Assembly (NCBI GenBank): GCA_947252975.1
Contig: CAMXWX010000038.1
Coordinates: 1 to 8,860 of the forward strand
Reading direction: 5' to 3'
Source: an uncultured Gardnerella sp.
GTDB lineage: Bacteria; Actinomycetota; Actinomycetes; Actinomycetales; Bifidobacteriaceae
Length of the DNA stretch: 8,860 nucleotides
Shown here: piece by piece, positions 1 through 7,180 of the stretch
Position numbering within the stretch: the first letter of the stretch is position 1
Layout: every line of letters starts with the position of its first letter
The notes under the pieces: model-generated
Database searches by the model: none
The model's input: only the letters and a program-made list of their open reading frames with translations
Told to the model about the DNA's origin: nothing
Program-made: the position numbers and the translations under genes

Positions 1-3000
1 TAAAAGATAAGAATGATAGCGCTATCGCATTTGATGACAGCAAGCATACTATGACTGTTAAGTTTAATGATGATTCAACGTCTACTTTCGACTATTCTGA
101 GTTGGTGTATACCAAGGGTAATCCAGAAAAGCCAACGCTTAAAACTGGTGTAAATAAGAGTGGATATAAATATAACATCACAAAAATTGCTATTAATGAT
201 AAGGATAAACCACAGACTGCTGATTGGAATAATTTTGCGCGTCAATTTATTCGAGATAACTGGAAAGCAAAATCAGGTCAAACTGAAATAACAGATAATT
301 TTATCAATAGTTCAGCTGATTTACTTCCTATGTTCAGCTCTGATGATCAAATTTCTACGGGTGGCATGCAGCTTTACCATTATGATGGTAAATGGGATGT
401 TAAGAATGGTTCAGGTCTTACTCTGTCTAATGGTCGTAATACTGATGGAATACTTTCTATTTATCTTGGTAATGGCGTAATTGAAGTTAAGAGACTTAGT
501 AACTGGAATCCTGGGACAGTATTTACTCTTACTAAGGACGACTGCTTTGTATCTAATGCTGCTGCTCCTAATCCTGAAGAGCTTAAAAAGGAAGCTGAGA
601 ATCTTATTGACAAGATTCTTCAGAAGCATGGCTTGAGTAAGGATGAGATTGATAAGTTCAAGAAAGAACATCAGAACGATATTAACAAGATCACTAAGCC
701 AGAAGATGTAGACAAGATTATTAAGTCTGCTGATAAGCATGGTAAAGATGAGAAGAAAAAGAAAGATGCTCAGAAGCAGATTGAGAATGCTCAGGGTAAT
801 CTTGGTTTGACTCCTGAGCAAAAGACTGAACTTGATAAGAAGATTGGTAATGAGACTGATCCCGAAAAGATTCGCGAAAAGATAAACGAGTTCCAAAAGG
901 ATCAGGATCAAAAGAAACAGGAAGAGCATAATAAGCAGCAGCAACAAGCTGATCAGCAGGCTGAGCAGGAGAAGCAACAGCAGCAGCAGAAAGATGATGC
1001 GAAGGTTGATACTGATATACAAACTCAGAATCAGCAAGAACAGCAAGACGCAGGCAAGGCTGAAGAAGCTAAGAAGAAAGCTGAGCTTGAGAAGCAAAAG
1101 CAGGCTGCTATTGATGAAATTCGCAATGGTAAAGATTATAAAAATCTTACGCCTGATGATAAGAAGCAGTTTATTGAGAAGATTCAGCAGGCAACTGATG
1201 AGAATGCTATAAACACTATCAAAAACAACGCTAAGGAAAAGGTTACTCAGAATCAGAATGCTGCTGATAGCAGTAATAACGATGGTCTTAATGCTGCTAA
1301 GCAAACTGCTAAGGATACTATCGGTAAGCTTACGAACCTTACTTCAGAGCAAAAGCAGAAGTATCAGGGTGAAATTGATAGCGCTAAAGATCTTGATAAA
1401 GTTGCAGAGATTCTCAACAAAGCTGAGTCTGAGGATGCTAAAGCTGCAGCTAAGAAGAAGATTGCTGATCTGCAGAAGAATGGTGATCTTACGCAAGATG
1501 AGGCTGAAGGTTTCAATAAGCGTTTAGACGATTCTTCTACCGACTCTATACAAGACATTGATTCTATTCTTCAGGAAGCTGAGCTGGCAAAGACTAGAAA
1601 AGATGCGAATACTGCAATAGATAATCTTAAGAATCTTAATAATGCACAAAAGAAGGCTCTTAAGGAAGAAGTTGCGAATCCTGAAACTGACCCTAAGAGT
1701 GATTTAGACACTATTGATAAGGTGAAAACTGCTATCACTGCTGTTGTTACTAAGGCTAAAGAGCTTGATGGCAAGATGAAGTCACTTAAGGACCTTGTAA
1801 CTCTTGTTAATGGTCAGAAGTCTACTCTTACAGCAAAGCCTGATTATAAAGATGATAAGAAGACTGCTTTTGATAGTGCGTTAAAGGCTGCGGAAGATCT
1901 TGTTAAGACTGATTCTGCTGAGAACAAGACTGCTGATGAAGTTGACGAGATTAGTAAAACTCTTGAAAAAGCTGTTAAGGATCTCGGTGGCAAAACTGTT
2001 GATAAGTCTGCGCTGCAAACACTTATTAACAATGATGCTGATTTCAAGAAGAAGATTGATTATATTAATGCAGAGAAGAGTAAGCAAGATGCTTATGATA
2101 ATGCCATTTCTTCTGGTAGGTTAGTGCTTACTAATGCTAATGCAACTGCTGATCAAGTAGCTCAAGCTGTTAATGCTATCAATTCTGCTAAAGCTGCTCT
2201 TGATGGCAAAGTTAATACAACTGAACTTGAGCAGAAAGTTGCTGAGGCTAAGAAGCTGAAGAAGTCGACTAACCCTCAATCTGCTGGCGATGCTAAGTAT
2301 GAGAATGCTTCTGAAGCAAAGAAGCAAGCTGTTGATTCTGCTTTGCAACAGGCTGATTCTGCTCTTGCTGATGCTAAATCTACAGCAACTCAAAAACCTG
2401 GTGAGGCTGCTAAGACTCCTGAGCAGAAGCAGCAAGCTGTTAATGATGCGTTGACTGCGCTTACTAAGGCTGTTAATGAACTTGACGGTAACGACAAGAC
2501 TCAATTGGTAACAAAGCTCACAGAAGCAAAAGATAAGAGGAATGATGTTTCTTATAAGAATGCTTCTACTGAGAAGCAATCTGCTCTTGACAATGCTATA
2601 GCTTCTGCAGAAGGCATTGTAAAGAAAGCGGGTGCAACAGCAGATGAGATTACTCGCGCTATCACTGCTCTTACGAATGCTGTTACTGGTTTGGATGGTC
2701 ATGATGCTTCTGGTTTGCAGGCGGCTGTGACTGATGCTGAGTCGAAGAAGAAGACTGTTGCTTACACGAATGCTTCTGATACTAAGAAGACTGCGTTTGA
2801 TCAGGCTTTGCAAACTGCTCAGACTATTCTTGCTAAGAAGGGTGCAACAGAGAAAGAAATTTCTGATGCTACTACTGCTCTTAAGAATGCTTCTAGTGCT
2901 CTTAATGGAACTGTAGATACGTCTAAGTTGCAGGCTGAAGTTGACAAAGCTGATTCTTTGAAGAAGTCCGTACAGTATACGAATGCTGTTCAGGATAAGA

Positions 3001-4373
3001 AATCTGCGTATGATACTGCTCTTGCTGCTGCTGAGTCTACTCTTGCTGATGCGAAGAATGCTCAATCAACGAATAATCCTGAGCAGAAGCAGCAAGCTGT
3101 TAATGATGCGCTACAGCAACTTCAAACCGCAGCTGCTGCACTAAATGGTGTTGATATTGCTGATTTGCAAGCTGAGATTGCTCTTGAGAATAGTGTGAAA
3201 GAATCTGTAAAGTACGTGTATGATACTGCTGAAAAGCAGCAAACATATAATAAGGCTTTGCAAGATGCGAAGGAGCTTATATCTAAGCTAGCTGATCCTG
3301 CTGGTAAGGGTGTGGAAGTTGCTGCTAAGTCTCAAGCAGATCGTCAAGCTCTTGTTAATACTGCGTTAAAGAGTCTTAAGAATGCTAAAGATGCTTTGAA
3401 TGGTGTTAATAAGACGGTATTGCAAGCTGAAGTTGATGATGATTCTCACTTTAGCAAGTCGTTTGCCTACTTGCTTGGTGAAGCTCCTGATTTGGATGTG
3501 TATAAGAAGGCGTTGGCTGAAGCTAAACGTGTGCTTGCTGATCCTAATGCTACCCAGGCTCAAGTTGATGCTGCGTTGAAGGATCTTCAGGCTGCAAAGA
3601 ACAGTATTACGAATAAGTATAACGGTGCTGGAACCGGCAATATTGGTTCTGGTTCTGGAACAGGCAATGCCGGAACAGGTAATGCTGGAACTGGAACTGG
3701 TGCTGGTGCTGGTAATGCTGGTTCTGGTTCTGAAGCTGGTTATGGTGTGAATGATAATGCGCCTACTACTGTGGATAAGGGTGAGTTGAATGTTCAGATT
3801 CAGGGTGCTGAGTCTGATTCACAGCCTGGAAATGCTGGTAACGGTAATGCTGGTGCTGGTGCTAATACTGGTAATGCTGCCAACGTAGCTGGTAAAGCTG
3901 GTGCTGGCGTAAACTCTGGTAATGCAGGTAACGCTGCTAACACCAATGCTGCCAACGCTAACGCTAATAATGCTAATGGCGCAAATTCTGCTGCTATGAA
4001 TGCAGCTGTTGAGAATAATCCGGCTGTGAAGCAGGCGGATGCTCAAGTTGCTAAGGCTCAGGCTGCTCTTGATGCTGCTTTGGCTGAGGCTAAGAAGGTT
4101 GCTGCTGATCCTAACGCTACTCAGGCTCAGGTTGATGCTGCGGTTCAGAATCTTTCTGCTGCTCGTAAGGCTTTGGCTGCTGCTAAGGCTCATGCGGCTG
4201 ATGTTCGTGCTTCTGTGCGCGCTCAGGTGTTGAAGAGTGGTAGTGTTGCTCAGCTTAGTAAGACTGGTAGTGACGTGTCTGTGTTTGGCTTGTTTGCTGC
4301 AACTCTTAGTGCTGCTGGTGCTGCGCTTTTCTCGGCTAAGCGTCGTGGTACTTCTCGTCATAGTAATAAGTAG
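1..4373 (+). CDS. Large LPXTG-like cell-wall-anchored surface protein with GA-like and FIVAR-like modules (5' partial)
   Basis: The first full codon is at position 3. The frame is open from there to the TAG at 4371-4373, giving 1456 visible residues, so the ATG at 51 is internal and the start and signal peptide lie outside. Order seen: an unrecognised N-terminal region (about 3-560); six helical segments resembling GA (albumin-binding) modules (about 577-1770), interrupted by a Gln/Glu/Lys-rich stretch (about 900-1080); about eight FIVAR-like repeats of 65-90 residues, mostly ending in L-D/N-G (about 1770-3620); a Gly/Asn/Ala-rich linker (3622-4010); one more FIVAR-like segment (about 4017-4190); then the sorting signal LSKTG (4254-4268), a hydrophobic stretch and a basic tail with KRR. 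By family knowledge it is exported and sortase-linked to peptidoglycan. Adhesion or serum-protein binding is inferred. Surface anchoring is firm; the ligand is unknown. Confidence 0.9.
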   Translation, partial: KDKNDSAIAFDDSKHTMTVKFNDDSTSTFDYSELVYTKGNPEKPTLKTGVNKSGYKYNITKIAINDKDKPQTADWNNFARQFIRDNWKAKSGQTEITDNFINSSADLLPMFSSDDQISTGGMQLYHYDGKWDVKNGSGLTLSNGRNTDGILSIYLGNGVIEVKRLSNWNPGTVFTLTKDDCFVSNAAAPNPEELKKEAENLIDKILQKHGLSKDEIDKFKKEHQNDINKITKPEDVDKIIKSADKHGKDEKKKKDAQKQIENAQGNLGLTPEQKTELDKKIGNETDPEKIREKINEFQKDQDQKKQEEHNKQQQQADQQAEQEKQQQQQKDDAKVDTDIQTQNQQEQQDAGKAEEAKKKAELEKQKQAAIDEIRNGKDYKNLTPDDKKQFIEKIQQATDENAINTIKNNAKEKVTQNQNAADSSNNDGLNAAKQTAKDTIGKLTNLTSEQKQKYQGEIDSAKDLDKVAEILNKAESEDAKAAAKKKIADLQKNGDLTQDEAEGFNKRLDDSSTDSIQDIDSILQEAELAKTRKDANTAIDNLKNLNNAQKKALKEEVANPETDPKSDLDTIDKVKTAITAVVTKAKELDGKMKSLKDLVTLVNGQKSTLTAKPDYKDDKKTAFDSALKAAEDLVKTDSAENKTADEVDEISKTLEKAVKDLGGKTVDKSALQTLINNDADFKKKIDYINAEKSKQDAYDNAISSGRLVLTNANATADQVAQAVNAINSAKAALDGKVNTTELEQKVAEAKKLKKSTNPQSAGDAKYENASEAKKQAVDSALQQADSALADAKSTATQKPGEAAKTPEQKQQAVNDALTALTKAVNELDGNDKTQLVTKLTEAKDKRNDVSYKNASTEKQSALDNAIASAEGIVKKAGATADEITRAITALTNAVTGLDGHDASGLQAAVTDAESKKKTVAYTNASDTKKTAFDQALQTAQTILAKKGATEKEISDATTALKNASSALNGTVDTSKLQAEVDKADSLKKSVQYTNAVQDKKSAYDTALAAAESTLADAKNAQSTNNPEQKQQAVNDALQQLQTAAAALNGVDIADLQAEIALENSVKESVKYVYDTAEKQQTYNKALQDAKELISKLADPAGKGVEVAAKSQADRQALVNTALKSLKNAKDALNGVNKTVLQAEVDDDSHFSKSFAYLLGEAPDLDVYKKALAEAKRVLADPNATQAQVDAALKDLQAAKNSITNKYNGAGTGNIGSGSGTGNAGTGNAGTGTGAGAGNAGSGSEAGYGVNDNAPTTVDKGELNVQIQGAESDSQPGNAGNGNAGAGANTGNAANVAGKAGAGVNSGNAGNAANTNAANANANNANGANSAAMNAAVENNPAVKQADAQVAKAQAALDAALAEAKKVAADPNATQAQVDAAVQNLSAARKALAAAKAHAADVRASVRAQVLKSGSVAQLSKTGSDVSVFGLFAATLSAAGAALFSAKRRGTSRHSNK
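577..1770 (+). repeat. Array of about six GA-like three-helix modules
   Basis: Six degenerate units of about 45-60 residues share a pattern of Ala/Lys-rich helix, a short L-T/S/N-x-E/D/A-Q/D-K type turn (for example LTPEQK, LTSEQK, LTPDDK, LNNAQK), and a third helix with alternating D/E and I/L. Approximate unit starts are 577, 769, 1099, 1299, 1440 and 1593. GA modules of other Gram-positive surface proteins bind serum albumin. The match here is by pattern only, and some units may be generic helical bundles. Confidence 0.55.
2418..2450 (+). repeat. 33-nt exact direct repeat, copy 1
   Basis: These 33 bases, encoding PEQKQQAVNDA, recur without mismatch at 3078-3110, exactly 660 bp downstream. 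Both copies sit in the insertion-bearing FIVAR units 3 and 6. The surrounding sequence is clearly diverged, so base-level identity suggests recent duplication or gene conversion. Confidence 0.9.
3078..3110 (+). repeat. 33-nt exact direct repeat, copy 2
   Basis: This is the second copy of the 33-base element at 2418-2450, in the same reading frame. Recombination between the copies would delete or duplicate exactly 220 codons without a frameshift. Confidence 0.9.
3537..3575 (+). repeat. 39-nt near-identical repeat (DPNATQAQVDAA motif), copy 1
   Basis: This stretch encodes ADPNATQAQVDAA and is matched at 4104-4142 with three base differences by my reading. The two copies flank the Gly/Asn-rich linker, which appears to lie between duplicated ends of a FIVAR-like module. 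Confidence 0.8.
3622..4010 (+). repeat. Low-complexity Gly/Asn/Ala-rich linker with degenerate GGTAATGCTGG units
   Basis: Many imperfect copies of a GGTAATGCTGG-type unit encode runs of GNAG, GTG, GAG and NAN. A more ordinary stretch sits in the middle (about 3737-3825). The position, between the rod domains and the sorting signal, fits a flexible wall-spanning spacer. Such tracts often vary in length between strains. Confidence 0.8.
4104..4142 (+). repeat. 39-nt near-identical repeat (DPNATQAQVDAA motif), copy 2
   Basis: This is the second copy of the element at 3537-3575. It lies in the last FIVAR-like segment, about 110 bp before the codons of the LSKTG sorting motif. Confidence 0.8.
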
Positions 4374-4381
4374 AATATTTG

Positions 4382-4416
4382 CTAGCTGGTCTGGTTATTG
4401 CAGATCAGCTAGTTTT
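4382..4416 (+). terminator. Rho-independent terminator of the surface-protein gene
   Basis: A 12-bp stem (4382-4393 with 4401-4412, one G-U pair, CTAGCTG facing CAGCTAG at the base) closes a 7-nt loop and is followed by TTTT. It starts 9 bp after the TAG stop, as expected for the end of this transcript. The T-run is short. Confidence 0.75.
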
Positions 4417-4500
4417 AGAGCTGCTTAATGCTTGTTTAATTGTATTCAGTAAGTTTGCTGAGTATTGGGTTAATTAGCATAATGAAGTTAATGTAAAATG

Positions 4501-4543
4501 TGCCTCACTTTGCGTCTTTTTACTCCGCGAAGTGAGGCATTTT
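4501..4543. terminator. Second strong hairpin terminator, probably bidirectional
   Basis: A 14-bp stem (4501-4514 with 4526-4539, one G-U pair) with an 11-nt loop is followed by TTTT. AAAA at 4495-4498 lies upstream, so the element could also act on the other strand. It lies about 125 bp after the surface-protein stop and insulates sstT from read-through. The remainder of the 4374-4798 gap, apart from the sstT promoter, shows no gene I can support. Confidence 0.8.
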
Positions 4544-4685
4544 GCTATTTTAGTTTGCGATTACACGGGAAGTTATTGTTGTTTACTATATTTTAAGAGT
4601 CATCTTGCTTACAAAGCACTTATTGAAGCGTTTAGTCACTGAGTTGCTAAGTTATTGAAATATCGAAACATTAAAGCTTAACGAT

Positions 4686-4714
4686 TTGCATATATATGCA
4701 TCCTTATGTATAAT
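4686..4714 (+). promoter_or_regulatory. Probable sigma70-type promoter of sstT
   Basis: TTGCAT (4686-4691) and a perfect TATAAT (4709-4714) are separated by 17 bp. Transcription would begin near 4720 and leave a leader of about 79 nt with no ATG in it. The -35 box matches consensus at only three positions, so an activator may assist, or the promoter may be weak. Confidence 0.55.
4687..4700. promoter_or_regulatory. Candidate operator: perfect 14-bp palindrome TGCATATATATGCA
   Basis: The palindrome covers the -35 box of the proposed sstT promoter. That is a typical position for a dimeric repressor, or for an activator if the weak -35 box needs help. AT-rich palindromes arise by chance more easily, so this is tentative. 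Confidence 0.35.
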
Positions 4715-4798
4715 CTTTAAAAAATAAAATCTTGCAAGTGCTAATACACGTAAAAGAGTATAAAACATTCTGCACAAATTACTATACAGGAGACTCTC

Positions 4799-6055
4799 AT
4801 GCACAAGATTGTTCAAAAATGGAATAACATTGACCTTATTTTACGCATTGTAATTGGTCTTTTTCTCGGTGCTGCGCTTGGTATTTTTGTGCCAGCTCAC
4901 GTCTATGTGCTAGATCTTATGGGAAAACTTTTCGTCAGTGCGCTTAAATCTGTTGCGCCAATTTTAGTATTTTGCCTAGTTATTGGTGCGCTTGCGCAAG
5001 CAAAAAGTGTTGGCAATATGAAATTGGTAATAGGGCTGTACGCGCTATCTACGTTTACTGCAAGCCTTGTAGCCGTATGTGCTGCTATGATTTTCCCTGT
5101 TGATTTTACTTTTGCTCATGTTGCAGCAGCCTCTTCGCCGTCTCCTCAAGGAATTGGTGAGGTGCTTAATTCACTTGTGCTAAATATTGTTGTTAATCCT
5201 GTAGACGCTCTCGTTAAAGGTAACTTTATTGGTATCCTCTTCTGGGCGATTGCTTTCGGCGTTGCTCTGCGATTAGCCGAGCCTTCTACAAAAGCATTTT
5301 TCGATAACGTTTCATCTGCTATTGGAAAAATTGTTCACTGGATTATTAACGCAGCACCTTTTGGCATTATGGGTCTTGTTTATACAACAGTTGCAAGTAA
5401 CGGTCTTCGTATTTTTAGCGAGTATGGTTTCGTTATTGCTTTGTTAGTAGGCACTATGGCTGTTACTGCTTTGATTATTAATCCTATTTTGGTTTTCGTA
5501 CTTACGCGTAAGAATCCGTATCCTCTTGTTTTTAGGACTTTGCGCGATTCGGGTGTTACAGCGTTCTTCATGCGTTCTTCTGCTGCAAATATTCCTGTGA
5601 ATATGAATTTGTGCGAAAAGCTTGGATTTAACAAAGACAATTACTCTGTTTCAATACCGCTTGGTTCAACTATTAATATGAGCGGAGCTGCTATAACTAT
5701 TTCTATCATGTCTTTGTGCGCTGCTCACACGCTTGGTATTCGCGTTGATATTCCAACGGCTGTGATTCTTTCTGTGCTTTCTGCAGTTTCTGCTGCAGGC
5801 GCATCTGGTGTGGCTGGTGGTTCGCTTTTGCTTATACCTCTCGCATGCTCGTCATTTGGCATTTCAAACGATATCGCTATGCAAGTAGTTGCTATTGGTC
5901 TTATTATTGGCGTTATTCAGGATTCTTGCGAAACTGCACTTAACTCTTCCACGGATGTTCTCTTTACTGCGGTTGGCGAATATCGCATGTGGCAGCGTGC
6001 AGGTATTCAGTTTAAGATGGGCAAGGATCACGAGACTGTGCAACTTAAAAAGTAG
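4799..6055 (+). CDS. sstT: Serine/threonine:Na+ symporter SstT
   Basis: This 418-residue membrane protein is close in length to E. coli SstT (about 414) and belongs to the dicarboxylate/amino acid:cation symporter family. It imports serine and threonine with Na+. Visible marks are repeated hydrophobic helices from residue 10, the re-entrant-loop motif RSSAANIPVN (about 259-268), NMSGAAIT (293-300, where glutamate carriers have NMDGT), and a C-terminal DSCETALNSSTDV (375-387). The start is supported by AGGAGA five bases before the ATG. It appears monocistronic, with its own promoter at 4686-4714 and terminator at 6096-6140. It converges on the cysK-cysE operon, whose first substrate is serine, so it may feed that pathway; this link is inference. 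The SstT call rests on recalled motifs. Confidence 0.9.
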   Translation: MHKIVQKWNNIDLILRIVIGLFLGAALGIFVPAHVYVLDLMGKLFVSALKSVAPILVFCLVIGALAQAKSVGNMKLVIGLYALSTFTASLVAVCAAMIFPVDFTFAHVAAASSPSPQGIGEVLNSLVLNIVVNPVDALVKGNFIGILFWAIAFGVALRLAEPSTKAFFDNVSSAIGKIVHWIINAAPFGIMGLVYTTVASNGLRIFSEYGFVIALLVGTMAVTALIINPILVFVLTRKNPYPLVFRTLRDSGVTAFFMRSSAANIPVNMNLCEKLGFNKDNYSVSIPLGSTINMSGAAITISIMSLCAAHTLGIRVDIPTAVILSVLSAVSAAGASGVAGGSLLLIPLACSSFGISNDIAMQVVAIGLIIGVIQDSCETALNSSTDVLFTAVGEYRMWQRAGIQFKMGKDHETVQLKK

Positions 6056-6095
6056 CTGTTCTAGCTGTTGCTAGTTTTTGCTAAGTATTCTTGCT

Positions 6096-6140
6096 AGTGC
6101 GCGTTCTTACGTTTTTACGTTTTTATGAGCGCGCACTTTT
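6096..6140 (+). terminator. Rho-independent terminator of sstT
   Basis: An 11-bp stem (6096-6106 with 6127-6137, core AGTGCGCG facing CGCGCACT, one G-U pair) encloses a T-rich loop containing a tandem ACGTTTTT. It is followed by TTTTATTATATTT. It begins 40 bp after the sstT stop. No A-run precedes it, so it does not serve the opposing cysE transcript, for which I see no clear hairpin terminator. Confidence 0.85.
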
Positions 6141-6223
6141 ATTATATTTGGATGTTTATTGTAAATAAATCTAACAGATGTTCAAATAAAATAGTAGAAG
6201 TGGAATCAGTATTTTAGCGCGCA

Positions 6224-7063
6224 TTAGACTTTAGGGAAGTGGTAGGTTGTGTTTGCAGGAATGCTGCGGTTGATCCACGCGTTTGCTGCAATTACGCTTC
6301 CGCTTCCGATTGTGGTTTCTCCGCCTAAGATTGTTGCGTTTGCGTAAATTACAACATTATTCCCAATATTTGGATGTCGCTTTCCACCTTTTATAGGATT
6401 TCCGTTCTCGTCTAGCGCAAAACTTTTTGCACCCAGCGTTACTCCTTGATAAAGCTTAACATGTTCGCCGATTACAGTTGTTTCGCCAATTACAATGCCA
6501 GTTCCGTGATCAATGCAAAAATATGCACCAATTTTTGCTCCTGGATGAATGTCAATTCCGGTTTTTCTGTGAGCATATTCGCTCATAAGTCTAGGAATTA
6601 GTGGCACGTTAAGCTCGTAGAGTGCGTGAGCTGTGCGGTGAATAAGCATTGCGTAAAAACCTGGGTATGCGAGCGTGACTTCTACTTTGCTTGTGCAAGC
6701 AGGATCGCCTTCATATATTGCTTGAATATCTGTTAAGAGTAACTTTTTAATTGCAGGAAGTTTATGTATGAATTGATTGCAAGTTTCTTGAATTTTAATT
6801 GAGTTGCTTGTACAGGATTGAAGTTCGTGGAATATAATGCGTTCTATAGTGTCTAACGCGTTTGAAGTAACGGTATTCAAAGTAGCATTGAGTTGCGCAG
6901 TATCGTTACTTACATTGCGTGCATGCAACTCAGGCAAAAGTAACACCTGAGTTGCATGTATGAGCGCAATAATATTGTGATAGTTAGGTATGAATGTAGC
7001 TTGCCTTATGTCAGAATCATGAATTGAATTGAGTTTGTTTATAAGGTCAAGATGCTCATTCAT
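6224..7063 (-). CDS. cysE: Serine O-acetyltransferase (CysE/EpsC type)
   Basis: It transfers acetyl from acetyl-CoA to L-serine, giving O-acetylserine, the first step of cysteine synthesis in the cytoplasm. The 279 residues show a helical N-terminal domain including DIQAIYEGDPA (112-122), then HRTAHALY, HPGAKIG (173-179), the active-site DHGTG with D185 and H186 (equivalent to D157/H158 of characterised CysE), YQGVTLGA, KRHP with H230, and left-handed beta-helix hexapeptide repeats. The start is supported by GGAGA (7071-7075) seven bases before the ATG. It lies 117 bp downstream of cysK on the same strand with no terminator in between, so co-transcription under the cysteine leader is likely. 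The protein ends in Val shortly after the beta-helix, without the C-terminal Ile that classical CysE inserts into CysK. Confidence 0.93.
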   Translation of the reverse strand: MNEHLDLINKLNSIHDSDIRQATFIPNYHNIIALIHATQVLLLPELHARNVSNDTAQLNATLNTVTSNALDTIERIIFHELQSCTSNSIKIQETCNQFIHKLPAIKKLLLTDIQAIYEGDPACTSKVEVTLAYPGFYAMLIHRTAHALYELNVPLIPRLMSEYAHRKTGIDIHPGAKIGAYFCIDHGTGIVIGETTVIGEHVKLYQGVTLGAKSFALDENGNPIKGGKRHPNIGNNVVIYANATILGGETTIGSGSVIAANAWINRSIPANTTYHFPKV

Positions 7064-7180
7064 ACATTAATCTCCAGTATTTTTTTGTTTTCTTTATTTT
7101 CTCGTTTTAATTACTAATTAATATTTGCATATATTATTTAATCAAAACTTGCGTGTTTATAGTAGTGCTACTAAATACAG

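Larger units (their letters stand above)
1770..3620 (+). repeat. Array of about eight FIVAR-like repeats
   Basis: Units start at about 1770, 2001, 2218, 2503, 2704, 2921, 3157 and 3416. Each has an opening L-(Q/V)-x-x-(V/I) helix, a central Y-x-N-A-S or similar segment followed by K-K/Q-x-A-(F/Y/L)-D-x-A-(L/I), and a closing A-L-x-x-L-x-x-A-x-x-x-L-(D/N)-G. That pattern matches FIVAR domains of staphylococcal Ebh-type and other Gram-positive wall proteins, which form long helical rods. Units 3, 6 and 7 carry insertions before the closing helix. Confidence 0.75.

Noticed and set aside
411..1304. 297-codon ORF on the minus strand opposite the surface-protein gene
   Set aside because: It is a Leu/Ile/Ser-rich shadow produced by the Lys/Gln/Asp-rich codons of the real gene, and has no ribosome binding site or recognisable motif.
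2121..3065. 314-codon minus-strand ORF opposite the FIVAR array
   Set aside because: It is composed of Ser/Arg/Leu runs that mirror the repeated Ala/Lys codons of the sense strand, so it is a shadow.
4455..4543. Possible promoter (TTGCTG-17-CATAAT) just before the 4501 hairpin, which would give a tiny RNA
   Set aside because: The -35 box matches consensus at only three positions, and the hairpin is explained as a second terminator. I do not claim a small RNA.
7160..7173. Inverted repeat TAGTAGTGCTACTA between cysK and cysE
   Set aside because: The stem is short and has no T-run in the direction of transcription, so I do not call a terminator and keep cysK-cysE as one operon.
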